Positions 16,441 to 25,068 of a DNA stretch of 64,000 nt are shown here, piece by piece. Position numbers and translations under genes: made by a program. The notes beneath the pieces are model-generated. The model searched no databases. It worked only from the letters and a program-made list of their open reading frames with translations, and was not told the DNA's origin. The stretch's first letter is position 1; each line of letters opens with the position of its first letter. Source of the stretch: Ruminococcus bromii (GTDB lineage: Bacteria; Bacillota; Clostridia; Oscillospirales; Acutalibacteraceae); NCBI RefSeq assembly GCF_002834235.1, contig NZ_NNBY01000030.1:1-64000 (forward strand), written 5' to 3'.

Positions 16441-16905
16441 TCAGCCGATTGATATGTGATTAAATTTACTGTAATCAATTCCTGTGCTTTTCAAATTATC
16501 AAATTTAAAATATTTGAAATTGTTATTGCAATCGACCAGAATAATGGTATCATTGTTTAACAACTCCATTATAACATAATCATTTGAAGAATAACAATCC
16601 TTAATTTTATCAGCAAGAAGTTCTTTTGAACCGTTCAGAACATTCTCACCTTCTATCATTCCGCTTGAGTCAACCATATTTTTATCAATGACTTTGACGC
16701 AATTCTTTTCGCCATCAGCAAGGTTGTGCCAAACAAGAAGTGTATCGTTTATTTTGACTGCATATCCATCACGGTTAACCGAAAAATGTTCTCCTACTTT
16801 AAGATTTTTATAAGATTCATAATCATCAATCGAAGCATTGCAGGCGGATAATAAAAAAAGGATACATAAAGTACTCACTATTGTACAAACAACTTTTTTA
16901 AACAT
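16441..16905 (-). CDS. Hypothetical lipoprotein
   Basis: A small secreted lipoprotein. The lipobox is FLLSAC after a hydrophobic signal (VCTIVSTLCILFLLSAC). The start is uncertain: ATG 16905 gives MFKKVVC, a normal signal peptide, while an in-frame ATG at 16929 would add eight residues; neither has a strong ribosome site. The mature part, about 130 residues, is rich in Asp, Asn and Lys with beta-strand character (DTLLVWHNL, DTIILVDCNNN). No family was recognised. A surface-exposed immunity-type lipoprotein would fit the context but is not demonstrated. Confidence 0.65.
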   Translation of the reverse strand: MFKKVVCTIVSTLCILFLLSACNASIDDYESYKNLKVGEHFSVNRDGYAVKINDTLLVWHNLADGEKNCVKVIDKNMVDSSGMIEGENVLNGSKELLADKIKDCYSSNDYVIMELLNNDTIILVDCNNNFKYFKFDNLKSTGIDYSKFNHISIG

Positions 16906-16954
16906 AAAAACACTCATTATCATTTTCAATATATTTCAGTATCTTTTTGACAAA

Positions 16955-17034
16955 CACTAAAAATTTTCTTCATAATATTTTAAAAATTCATCAGCCTGTT
17001 TGTTTGGATTTGCTGATTTTATGTATTTTGTAAT
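16955..17034 (-). pseudogene. 3' fragment of a duplicated immunity-like gene (exact 80-bp copy of 19251-19330)
   Basis: This segment is identical to the last 80 bp around the stop of the 19253 gene and encodes ITKYIKSANPNKQADEF through its stop codon. The reading frame continues upstream for only about 15 unrelated codons (KYISVWYGNCS) to a stop, and there is no start. It is therefore a gene-end remnant left by recombination or duplication inside the island. Confidence 0.75.
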
Positions 17035-17070
17035 ACTGCAATTGCCGTACCAAACCGAGATATATTTTTA

Positions 17071-17601
17071 TTACGGATAAAAAAGCTCTTTAGGCAACAA
17101 AAATGTGTAAGGTGCGGTTATTATTGCCATTGTAAGAGATGCAATTATTTTCTGCTTTTTAGAAAGTCCTTTATTGTTAAATGACACACGATAATTAAAA
17201 GCAAAAATAAAAATACTGCTAAACAGAATACCGCTGACAATAAACAAAACTCCGTAGATGCTGTCATAACAGGAATGGTTGGTTGCAAGATATATTCCCG
17301 AAAGAATTTGTTTTCCGATATCGTTGCCCTCGTAATATTCCGCACCTGATCCAATAGATATTGCCATTAGATACAACACACCTAAAAAATCAGAAAGAAA
17401 TCCATACAGAAATACGGGAATTATTGATTTCTTATACAATTGCCAAGTGAATTTCTTGTAAATAAAAATTGAAATTATTAAGAGAACTATTGAATCTATT
17501 ATGAAATTCCCTAAGGCTGATACAATCCAAAGAGTGGGAACAAAGAAGAACAGCATAAACGGCGGCAAAATCATATTGTATAATTTAACATCTTTTTTCA
17601 T
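17071..17601 (-). CDS. Hypothetical multi-pass membrane protein
   Basis: A 176-residue membrane protein preceded by AAGGTGATATT. It has about five hydrophobic segments (for example FMLFFFVPTLWIVSALG and IIDSIVLLIISIFIY), a small extracytoplasmic loop with GSGAEYYEGND, and a basic cytoplasmic loop before the last helix. Not recognised. It ends close to the 80-bp gene remnant at 16955-17034, a sign of rearrangement at its 3' side. Confidence 0.65.
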   Translation of the reverse strand: MKKDVKLYNMILPPFMLFFFVPTLWIVSALGNFIIDSIVLLIISIFIYKKFTWQLYKKSIIPVFLYGFLSDFLGVLYLMAISIGSGAEYYEGNDIGKQILSGIYLATNHSCYDSIYGVLFIVSGILFSSIFIFAFNYRVSFNNKGLSKKQKIIASLTMAIITAPYTFLLPKELFYP

Positions 17602-17746
17602 AATATCACCTTCTTAATGATTATTTTCAGTTCACTATATACCAATTCGGTTTATGATAACAAATCAGCTTATTGCGAGCTGATCTTGCACAAATAAATT
17701 TTTAAGGCAATCTCCCATAGTATACTTCCTATCTGATTTCGATATT

Positions 17747-18613
17747 TTAAATACAAAGTAATATTATCACCAATGAAATGCAATACAACAACATCAGCAG
17801 TATATGCATTACAATTAGTTTGCATTTATAATTTTGTATTGACGTTACTTTTATGTTTTGATTTTCCGATTTTATAAAATCAGAAATATTGTATGCTGTA
17901 TGATACACTATACCTATACCTAAACACACATAAATAAAACAAATAAGGAATGCAGACTTGACACCAAAATATATTAGAAAACTACAGGTAATCGGCGGAA
18001 TAATTGCATAAACAGTCGGCAAAATCAAAGGCTTTTTCAAGGTATGGTAATATTCCTTTTTATTTTTCTTTTCTGCATATGCAACAGCCTTCATAGGGTT
18101 GTCATATTTCCTATCCATAAATTTTGCATACTTTGAAATTTGAATAAAAAAGAGAATTCCGCAGAAAATGGAGCAAGCAATTCCGAACCATACGCACAAA
18201 AGAAGTTCGTTTGCTTTTTCTTCATATGTGAGATTATTTACAGATTGACCGATTAAATCTGAATCAAGCAAAATAGGTATAATTGAGCCGATTAGCAAGC
18301 ACCAAATTGCCGTTATACCGCTTGCAAGCCACTTTTTCATGTTATCCGATGAATACATTTTAAACAGCCAAAACAACATAATTAAAGTTACAGCTATTAA
18401 AACAATTGAAACTGAAATTTCAAAAGGGTTATGACTTACAACAAACCTTGACACAAACTGAATTGGCAAACACAGACTTGTCAAAAAGATGTTTTCGGTA
18501 CAACTCATCAAGTTTACAATAAAATTAATTATCGTAGACATTACAATGAATAACAACAAAAATAAATGAATTTTTTCTACCGACTTAATATTTTTGTAAT
18601 TGAAATTTTTCAT
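17747..18613 (-). CDS. Hypothetical multi-pass membrane protein
   Basis: A membrane protein of about 288 residues from ATG 18613 (MKNFNYKN); starts at 18628 and 18625 overlap the upstream stop and would give coupled translation. About eight hydrophobic segments are visible (for example LFLLLFIVMSTIINFI and LWCLLIGSIIPIL). A basic loop near residue 175 (AEKKNKKEYYH) separates two groups of helices. Its layout of paired helices with a charged middle loop is like the 10189 gene, although the sequences look unrelated. It forms a pair with the 18625 gene. Confidence 0.65.
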   Translation of the reverse strand: MKNFNYKNIKSVEKIHLFLLLFIVMSTIINFIVNLMSCTENIFLTSLCLPIQFVSRFVVSHNPFEISVSIVLIAVTLIMLFWLFKMYSSDNMKKWLASGITAIWCLLIGSIIPILLDSDLIGQSVNNLTYEEKANELLLCVWFGIACSIFCGILFFIQISKYAKFMDRKYDNPMKAVAYAEKKNKKEYYHTLKKPLILPTVYAIIPPITCSFLIYFGVKSAFLICFIYVCLGIGIVYHTAYNISDFIKSENQNIKVTSIQNYKCKLIVMHILLMLLYCISLVIILLCI

Positions 18614-18624
18614 AGTTAACACCA

Positions 18625-19029
18625 TCATTTTAAAGAATCGTAAATGCGATTGAAATTTGCAATTTCTTTCTCATTATACGGTGAATCGGGGTTGTATTCA
18701 TACATTGACAAAATCCACTCAATCAGCGTGATATCATTGCCGTTTTTAACAAGGCAATTGTCGAGCAAATATCGAATTACTGTTTCACGATTGTAGAAAA
18801 ATGTACCTGAATACATTAGATAATCACACAACAGAATTGTATGCTTGGGTGTATTCTCATTTGAAACCACATAAAGAAGATAACAGAACATATCTCGGTT
18901 ATCAACCGATGAAAATTCTTTTTCAATGTTCTCAAGTGTATATTCAAAGTCGGATTTTTTAAGTTCGTCATATACAAACTGAAAATCTCCGTGTTTGATT
19001 TTATTTTTTAATTTTTTGAAATCCGGCAT
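18625..19029 (-). CDS. Hypothetical small helical cytosolic protein
   Basis: A 134-residue soluble protein with a GAGGTGATATT site. It appears all-helical, built of short amphipathic helices (FQFVYDELKKSDFEYTLENI, NRETVIRYLLDNCLV) resembling an alpha-solenoid. The start codon(s) of the following membrane protein overlap its stop (ATGATG), so a cytosolic and a membrane protein are translated together. Not recognised; immunity-type by context only. Confidence 0.6.
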   Translation of the reverse strand: MPDFKKLKNKIKHGDFQFVYDELKKSDFEYTLENIEKEFSSVDNRDMFCYLLYVVSNENTPKHTILLCDYLMYSGTFFYNRETVIRYLLDNCLVKNGNDITLIEWILSMYEYNPDSPYNEKEIANFNRIYDSLK

Positions 19030-19252
19030 AATATCACCTCGTATATTGATAATTCTTGCTAAATATCTTCAAGAACAATACATATAATTTTTACAATTTA
19101 ATTATAACTATAAAAAATTCAATATGCAACAAATTATGCGGCTTTACGACTTTGAGGCTGTACCCGTATTCATTTGTTTTATCCTCAAAAAACGCTCTGC
19201 CATTTACAATATACTTTGTTGAAATTCATATTTTAGTATCTTTCTGACAGCA

Positions 19253-19816
19253 CTAAAAATTTTCTTCATAATATTTTAAAAATTCATCAGCCTGTTTGTT
19301 TGGATTTGCTGATTTTATGTATTTTGTAATGTAGTATGAATACTCATAGTCATGGATAAGTATTGGAATATCTGCAATGATTTTACCGACTTCGTTGTCT
19401 GATCTTAAATTCAAAACGACCTCGGAAATCAGGGCGTATAATTCTTTACAACCGTTTGGACCGTTACCGATATAATTCATTTCATCATCATAATCTTGTT
19501 CGTCATCCTCGTAGCCGATATTATCAACACCGTTTTCAGCATACCAATCAACCAATAATTTTGCACTTTTATCGTCGGCAATCAGGTATTTTTCATCATT
19601 GCAGCCCCAAAAAGCCATATTCCACTTTTCTTCTTCCTCGTTGCAATCTTCAATATCACTAAGCGTATTACTGAATATGCTGACATAGGGGAAATTCTCA
19701 ATATTATCGTACACATTACATTCATTAAAATTGATGAGTATTGAAATTACATATGTATCTTTTGCAAGTGATTTTAAATAATTTTTTATTTCGTTGTATA
19801 AATATTCTTTTAGCAT
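19253..19816 (-). CDS. Hypothetical acidic protein, possibly DUF4303-like immunity protein
   Basis: A 187-residue, very acidic soluble protein with GGGAGAG before the ATG. It has a helical N-terminus, a beta-strand region (VISILINFNEC, YVSIFSN), and WNMAFWGCNDEKYLIA, a Trp/Cys pattern that recalls DUF4303-like toxin-immunity proteins. A stretch of Asp/Glu/Tyr (DDEQDYDDEM) and a C-terminal helix follow. The family assignment is weak. Its last 80 bp are duplicated exactly at 16955-17034, which shows past recombination between related genes here. Confidence 0.6.
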   Translation of the reverse strand: MLKEYLYNEIKNYLKSLAKDTYVISILINFNECNVYDNIENFPYVSIFSNTLSDIEDCNEEEEKWNMAFWGCNDEKYLIADDKSAKLLVDWYAENGVDNIGYEDDEQDYDDEMNYIGNGPNGCKELYALISEVVLNLRSDNEVGKIIADIPILIHDYEYSYYITKYIKSANPNKQADEFLKYYEENF

Positions 19817-19924
19817 AATTTATTCTCTCCCTTACCTCTTTGCAGTTTTATTATACTATTTTAAAGCAATATTTGTCAAGATTTGTATTAGTTATTTTAA
19901 TACATTAATTCCGATTTTTATTTA

Positions 19925-19963
19925 AAAAATCGGGGAACAGAAATTATTTTATCTGTTCCCCGA
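19925..19963 (-). terminator. Terminator of the suf operon
   Basis: On the minus strand, stem CGGGGAACAGA / TCTGTTCCCCG is followed by ATTTTTTAAA. It lies 32 bp after the sufU stop. Confidence 0.85.
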
Positions 19964-19994
19964 ATGTGTTTTATAAAATATTAAATTCAGCAAA

Positions 19995-20420
19995 TTATTC
20001 TTTTACAATGTTTTCAAATGTGTGCCAACCGAGAACTGCACATTTTACACGGGCAGGCATATGAGAAATGTCAGACAATGCTCCGCCCTCCTCAAGCTCT
20101 TCAATTTCTTCGTCAGTTGCTTTGCCTTGAATCATTTTAAGGAAAATATCTTTCAGATGTTCGGCTTCATCAACTGTTTTGCCGATAATCAAATCAAGCA
20201 TAATATCGGCTGATGCCTGGGAAATTGCACAGCCGTCACCTGTAAACGAACCGTCTGTAATCACACCGTCTTTGATGTTAAGATTAAGCACAATGTCATC
20301 ACCGCAGCTTGGATTCACACCCTCAAGGCTTGCCGTTGCCGTATCAAGCGGATGTTTGTGCATTGGATGAAGATTGTGATCGGTCAGGATTTCATTGTAA
20401 AAGCTTCTGTTATTTTCCAT
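19995..20420 (-). CDS. sufU: SufU-type iron-sulfur cluster scaffold / sulfur-transfer protein
   Basis: A 141-residue protein of the IscU/SufU fold, with the three ligand cysteines in NPSCGDD, GDGCAIS and RVKCAVLGW. The spacing and the insert between the second and third cysteines are of the Gram-positive SufU type, which acts as a zinc-dependent sulfur acceptor from SufS. It is the last gene of the sufC-B-D-S-U operon, and its start overlaps the sufS stop by 11 nt. Confidence 0.95.
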   Translation of the reverse strand: MENNRSFYNEILTDHNLHPMHKHPLDTATASLEGVNPSCGDDIVLNLNIKDGVITDGSFTGDGCAISQASADIMLDLIIGKTVDEAEHLKDIFLKMIQGKATDEEIEELEEGGALSDISHMPARVKCAVLGWHTFENIVKE

Positions 20421-21627
20421 ATCCCATTCTCCTTCTGACAGTTGACACGCTGTTCAAAAACATATCAATGTCATCTTTCGTATTGTAGAAATAAATGCTT
20501 GCCCTTGTTGTTGACGGAACGCCTAAAAATTCCATCAAAGGCTGTGCGCAATGGTGTCCTGCACGGACTGCAATACCGTCAGCATCGAGAATACTGCTGA
20601 CATCATGCGGATGAACTCCGTCAATTGTAAAGCTGATAATTCCGCAATGCTCTTTCGGATTGCGGCTTCCCTGAATATTGATGTGAGGGATTTTCATAAG
20701 TCCGTCAAAGGCTCTTTTGGTAAGCTCTTCTTCAATACCGCCGATTGTATCAAAACCAATATTTTGAATATATTCAATTGCGGTTTTCAGCCCCCATGCG
20801 CCAGCCGCATTTACCGTTCCTGCCTCGAATTTATGCGGTAAATCGGAATAGATAACCTTGTCCCTTGTAACGGAATCAATCATCTCACCGCCCGTTAAAA
20901 ACGGCGGCATTTTTTCAAGAAGGCTTTCTCTGCCGTATAATACACCGATTCCGAAGGGTGACATAAGTTTGTGCCCCGAAAATGCAAGAAAATCTACATC
21001 AAGCGACTGAACATCAACGGGAATGTGCGGAACGCTCTGTGATGCGTCAAGCACAACAGCTGCACCGCATTCCTTTGCAAGCTCTGTGATACGCTTTATG
21101 GGAGTTTTGCAACCGAGTACATTTGATATGTGAGTTACTGCCACAAGCCTTGTACGCTCCGAAAAAGCCTGTTTCAGCTGTTCTTCGGTAATTGTGCCGT
21201 CAGGGTTGCATTCAATGTACTTTACCGCTGCGCCCGTTTTTTCTGCAACAACTCTCCATGGCAACTGGTTGCTGTGGTGTTCCATTACAGTGACAAGAAT
21301 TTCGTCACCTTTTTTAAGGAAATTCATTCCGTAGCTGTAGGCAACAAGATTGAGGCTTTCGGTTGCATTGCGTGTAAATATTATTTCACGCTCCGACCTT
21401 GCATTAATGAACTTTCTGACTGTTTCACGGGATTGCTCATAACACTCGGTTGCTTTGAAACCCAAAGCATAAAGTCCACGCAGAGGATTTGCATTGCATT
21501 TTTTGTAGAACTCCATTTCCGAATTTATAACTGATTCAGGTCTTTGAGCAGTTGCGGCACTGTCGAGATAGACTACAGGATTTTCTCGCAAAAGCGGAAA
21601 ATCTTCCTTAAAGTTTTTCATTTGCAT
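20410..21627 (-). CDS. sufS: SufS cysteine desulfurase
   Basis: A PLP-dependent group II cysteine desulfurase of about 405 residues. It has the PLP-lysine region (FSGHKLMSPFGIGVLYG), the His stacking segment (VMEHHSNQLPW), the Asp in VVLDASQSVPH, and the catalytic Cys loop VRAGHHCAQPLM. The open frame extends 82 codons upstream, but that part is a shadow of sufD. ATG 21627 has GGAGGAGG with 9-nt spacing and gives MQMKNFKEDFP, the usual N-terminus. It takes sulfur from L-cysteine and passes it to SufU. Confidence 0.95.
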   Translation of the reverse strand: MQMKNFKEDFPLLRENPVVYLDSAATAQRPESVINSEMEFYKKCNANPLRGLYALGFKATECYEQSRETVRKFINARSEREIIFTRNATESLNLVAYSYGMNFLKKGDEILVTVMEHHSNQLPWRVVAEKTGAAVKYIECNPDGTITEEQLKQAFSERTRLVAVTHISNVLGCKTPIKRITELAKECGAAVVLDASQSVPHIPVDVQSLDVDFLAFSGHKLMSPFGIGVLYGRESLLEKMPPFLTGGEMIDSVTRDKVIYSDLPHKFEAGTVNAAGAWGLKTAIEYIQNIGFDTIGGIEEELTKRAFDGLMKIPHINIQGSRNPKEHCGIISFTIDGVHPHDVSSILDADGIAVRAGHHCAQPLMEFLGVPSTTRASIYFYNTKDDIDMFLNSVSTVRRRMGYGK

Positions 21628-22693
21628 AGCCTGTAACCTCCTCCAGACAGGATTTTGCAAGCGTTTCAAGCTCATCATCACCGATTTTTGAGCATAAAGC
21701 GTCAAGCTTTGCACGAGCCATAAGGTTACAAGCCTCTTCTTCGTCAAGACCTCTGCTTGCAAGATAGAAAAGCACATCATCGGACGGTCTGCCGATTGAC
21801 GCACCGTGGTTGCCCTCAACATCCTCTTCCGCACAAAGAATGAGCGGTACGGTCTGATTGATGACATCTTCACCTAAAATGAGAACATCTTCGTTCTCGT
21901 CACCCTTAGCACCCGATGAGCCGAGCGGAAAATCAATTGTACCACGGAATAATTTATGTGCTTTATCTCTCAAGACACCTCCGGCATTCATTGAACTGAC
22001 GGTCTTTTTGCCGATATGCTCGGCAACATAGTTCATATCAAGCAACTGCTCGTCCTTGCAATAGTAGCCGACATTGAGATCAAGATTGCTCTGCCTGCCC
22101 AAAAGCGTTGTCTTTGTGCCTGTATAGGTTTCATTTCCGCCGATGAAAAGCTGTAATATCTCTGCGGTTGCATTATCTTCACATTCTGCACCGACATCGT
22201 TTATAAAGCGGAAATTTTGCGAAAGGAGATTAAGCTGTACGAGTCTGATTTTTGCGCCTTTTTCAGCTTTAAATTTCGTTCTTACGGCACAAATACCGTT
22301 TGCATTCCACGCTGACTGCATTGTCATAAATACGGTAAGCTCTGTGTTTTCGGGAGCGTAAAGTTCTACATCTGCAAAAGCGTTTTCACCGTTTTTGCAA
22401 TTAAAAAACAGCTTTTCGCTTTTTGTTTTATCAGCCGATATTCTGATTTTTTCAGACTGTGATATTTTTGAGATTTCGTCAATCTCCTCGCCCATACCTG
22501 TCTGAATATTTACAAATGAATCCCAAATTTTTGAATCTGAAATATTTGTATATTTTTCGATTATTTCTTTTTGAACAGGAATACTGTTCCAACCGTCAAC
22601 GGGAATATTTCGGATTTTTGCCCGATTCACTCCCAATCGGTTCCAAGTGGGTGACGGAAGAAAGTTCACTGTTAAGTCTTTATTATCAACCAT
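21608..22693 (-). CDS. sufD: SufD-like Fe-S assembly scaffold subunit
   Basis: A 361-residue SufB/SufD-family protein. The beta-helix core lies in the middle, and the C-terminal end has the family signature (GNHGASIGRPSDDVLFYLASRG, then EEEACNLMARA). The N-terminal region is divergent, as usual for SufD. It pairs with SufB and the ATPase SufC in the SufBCD scaffold that builds and transfers clusters. It overlaps sufS by 20 nt and follows sufB by 10 nt. Confidence 0.92.
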   Translation of the reverse strand: MVDNKDLTVNFLPSPTWNRLGVNRAKIRNIPVDGWNSIPVQKEIIEKYTNISDSKIWDSFVNIQTGMGEEIDEISKISQSEKIRISADKTKSEKLFFNCKNGENAFADVELYAPENTELTVFMTMQSAWNANGICAVRTKFKAEKGAKIRLVQLNLLSQNFRFINDVGAECEDNATAEILQLFIGGNETYTGTKTTLLGRQSNLDLNVGYYCKDEQLLDMNYVAEHIGKKTVSSMNAGGVLRDKAHKLFRGTIDFPLGSSGAKGDENEDVLILGEDVINQTVPLILCAEEDVEGNHGASIGRPSDDVLFYLASRGLDEEEACNLMARAKLDALCSKIGDDELETLAKSCLEEVTGYANEKL

Positions 22694-22703
22694 AATGTCC
22701 TCC

Positions 22704-24110
22704 TTATCCGATACTGCCCTTCATCTCAAGCTGAATGAGATTGTTCATTTCAACCGCATATTCAAGCGGAAGTTCCTTTGACACATTGTCTGCAAAACCG
22801 CTGACTATCATTGCCCTTGCATCCTCTTCACTAAGACCCCTTGACATGAGGTAGAATACAGCCTCATCGCTGATTCTGCCAATTTTAGCCTCGTGACCGA
22901 TATCTGCGTGCGGAGTTCTGATATCCATTACAGGAATAGTATCTGAGCGTGACTTTGAATCAAGCATAAGTGACTGACATGAAACGGCAGATTTTGCATT
23001 TTCGGCAGACTTGTTTACAACAACGGAGCTTCTGAATGTGCTGATTCCGCCGTCTTTTGAAATTGACCTTGTGTTCATAAACGAAGATGTTTCTTTGCCG
23101 ATATGAACTACTTTTGCGCCTGTATCAAGGTTCTGTCCCTTGCCTGCAAATGTAATGCCCGTAAATTCCATTCTTGAACGGTCGCCTTTTAAAATTGTCA
23201 TCGGATAAAGATATGACACATGAGAACCGAATGAACCCGATACCCATTCCATAGTACCGCCATCTTCAACAAGTGCTCTTTTGGTGTTAAGATTGTACAT
23301 ATTTTTTGACCAGTTTTCAATTGTTGAATATCTGAGTCTTGCATTTTTCTTTACAAAAAGCTCAACGCATCCTGCGTGAAGATTTGCTATGTTATATTTC
23401 GGAGCAGAACAACCCTCTATAAAATGCAGGTCTGCACCCTCGTCAACGATAATGAGCGTGTGTTCAAACTGGCCTGCACCGGGTGCGTTAAGTCTGAAAT
23501 ATGACTGCAACGGAATTTCTACCGATACTCCCGGCGGAACATACACAAACGAACCTCCTGACCATACTGCACCGTGAAGTGCGGCAAATTTGTGGTCATT
23601 CGGACGGACAAGTTTCATAAAATATTTTTTTACCATATCGGCATATTCGCCCTTTAACGCACTCTCCATATCGGTATATACTACGCCCTGTGAGGCAACC
23701 TCTTCACGAACATTGTGGTACACAAGCTCGGAATCATACTGTGCTCCGACACCTGCAAGGGACTTTCTCTCTGCCTGAGGAATACCGAGTCTTTCAAATG
23801 TATTCTTGATATCTTCGGGGACTTCCGACCATTTTGCGGTCATCCTTGTGTTCGGACGGACATAGGTTGCAATATTGTCCATATTAAGTCCGTCAATGGG
23901 CGGTCCCCAGTTTGGAACTTTGAGTTCATTATAAATTTGAAGTGACTGCAAACGGAAATTCTGCATCCACACGGGATCGTTCTTTTCCTTTGAAATTTTT
24001 TCTACAATTGAGGCATCAAGACCTGATTTGATACGGTAGGCATCATTTTCTTTGTCTTTGATATCGTAGACACTTCTGTCAACATCATCGACATATGTTC
24101 TTTCTTTCAT
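22704..24110 (-). CDS. sufB: SufB Fe-S assembly scaffold
   Basis: A SufB of about 468 residues, the largest scaffold subunit. It has the characteristic WGPPIDGLN segment, GVSVEIPLQSYFR, and the conserved C-terminal end GHEAKIGRISDEAVFYLMSRG. ATG 24110 (MKERTYVDD) is chosen because it has GGAGGTATTAAG directly upstream; the longer frame runs into sufC. It accepts sulfur and iron and transfers clusters to apoproteins together with SufC and SufD. Confidence 0.96.
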   Translation of the reverse strand: MKERTYVDDVDRSVYDIKDKENDAYRIKSGLDASIVEKISKEKNDPVWMQNFRLQSLQIYNELKVPNWGPPIDGLNMDNIATYVRPNTRMTAKWSEVPEDIKNTFERLGIPQAERKSLAGVGAQYDSELVYHNVREEVASQGVVYTDMESALKGEYADMVKKYFMKLVRPNDHKFAALHGAVWSGGSFVYVPPGVSVEIPLQSYFRLNAPGAGQFEHTLIIVDEGADLHFIEGCSAPKYNIANLHAGCVELFVKKNARLRYSTIENWSKNMYNLNTKRALVEDGGTMEWVSGSFGSHVSYLYPMTILKGDRSRMEFTGITFAGKGQNLDTGAKVVHIGKETSSFMNTRSISKDGGISTFRSSVVVNKSAENAKSAVSCQSLMLDSKSRSDTIPVMDIRTPHADIGHEAKIGRISDEAVFYLMSRGLSEEDARAMIVSGFADNVSKELPLEYAVEMNNLIQLEMKGSIG

Positions 24111-24123
24111 CTTAATACCTCCG

Positions 24124-24885
24124 TCAGAACTTTTCTGCATAAAGTTCAAGATACTTTTCAAAACCGTGTTCATTGATTTCATCAATCAACGATGCGTCGC
24201 CTGTTTTAACTATATGGCCGTTTACCATAATATGGGTATAATCAACCTTGAGAGATTCGAGAATACCTGTGCTGTGTGTGATGATGAGCAATGCACCGTC
24301 ACGGTTTTTCTGATAGTGTTCAACGCCCTTTGAAACTGTGCGAACCGCATCAACATCAAGACCCGAGTCTGTTTCGTCAAGAATTGCAAGCTTTGGATTG
24401 AGTAAAAGCATCTGCAAAATTTCTGCTTTTTTCTTTTCACCGCCCGAAAAGCCTACATTTAGATCGCGCTCGGAATATGACGGATCCATCTGCAAAAGCT
24501 CCATAGCCTCTCTGAGCTCTTTTTTAAAGTCCCAAAGGCGGATTCTTTTGCCACGGTTCTTTTCAAGAGCGTTACGAATAAATGATGAAAGTGAAAGCCC
24601 CGGAACCTCAAGAGGACTTTGGAATGAAAGAAAAATTCCGTCCTTTGACCTTTTATCGGGTGTTTCATCGTTAATGTTTTTTCCGTTAAAAAGTATTTCG
24701 CCTGAATTAAGCGTATATTTAGGACTGCCCATAAGTGCAAATCCAAGCGTTGACTTGCCTGCACCGTTAGGTCCCATAAGCACATGCGTTTCACCTTTGT
24801 TTATACTAAGATTTATATCGTGCAGAATTTCCTTTTCCTCTACACTTACAGTCAAACCGTTTACATCAAGTAATTTGTCTGCCAT
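24124..24885 (-). CDS. sufC: SufC ABC-type ATPase
   Basis: A 253-residue soluble ABC ATPase. It has Walker A (GPNGAGKSTL), Q-loop (LSFQSPLEVPGL), signature (VGFSGGEKKKAEILQ), Walker B (LAILDETDSGLD) and H-loop (IITHS). The EKKKAE after the signature and the ETDSGLD form of Walker B are typical of SufC. ATG 24885 (MADKLLDVNG) follows AAGGTGGG. As first gene of the operon, it lies directly behind a strong promoter overlapped by a dyad likely to bind the divergent Rrf2 protein. Confidence 0.96.
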   Translation of the reverse strand: MADKLLDVNGLTVSVEEKEILHDINLSINKGETHVLMGPNGAGKSTLGFALMGSPKYTLNSGEILFNGKNINDETPDKRSKDGIFLSFQSPLEVPGLSLSSFIRNALEKNRGKRIRLWDFKKELREAMELLQMDPSYSERDLNVGFSGGEKKKAEILQMLLLNPKLAILDETDSGLDVDAVRTVSKGVEHYQKNRDGALLIITHSTGILESLKVDYTHIMVNGHIVKTGDASLIDEINEHGFEKYLELYAEKF

Positions 24886-24938
24886 TTCATAATCCCACCT
24901 TGTTATATTATCAACCCACCAAAGGAGTGGATAATTAA

Positions 24939-24967
24939 AATATAACCTTTTCAACCCATTTTGTCAA
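24939..24967 (-). promoter_or_regulatory. suf operon promoter
   Basis: On the minus strand, TTGACA (24962-24967), a 17-bp spacer and TATATT (24939-24944), 54 bp upstream of sufC. The 23-bp dyad at 24952-24974 covers the -35 box and half the spacer. Confidence 0.85.
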
Positions 24968-24974
24968 TGGGTTG
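24952..24974. promoter_or_regulatory. Candidate Rrf2/IscR operator
   Basis: A perfect inverted repeat, CAACCCATT-TTGTC-AATGGGTTG, with 9-bp arms. It overlaps the suf -35 box and ends 3 bp before the -35 of the divergent rrf2 promoter. Position and symmetry suggest Fe-S-dependent repression by the neighbouring Rrf2 protein. A half-like CAACCCACC also occurs at 24912. Confidence 0.7.
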
Positions 24975-24977
24975 GTA

Positions 24978-25006
24978 TTGCATTTTTATCGTTTTTTGTA
25001 TATAAT
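24978..25006 (+). promoter_or_regulatory. rrf2 promoter
   Basis: TTGCAT (24978-24983), a 17-bp spacer and TATAAT (25001-25006), ahead of the regulator gene. Confidence 0.7.
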
Positions 25007-25068
25007 CAAGGTATATAAGCAAAACAGGCTTACAAAATATGCAAGCATTGCCAAAAGGGGATAATTTT

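Noticed and set aside
10189..19816. Prophage or integrative element
   Set aside because: No integrase, recombinase, capsid, replication or conjugation gene and no flanking att-like direct repeat was seen; only IS3-type remnants are present.
21628..21873. 82-codon N-terminal extension of sufS
   Set aside because: It lies within sufD in another phase. The start at 21627 has GGAGGAGG and the normal SufS N-terminus.
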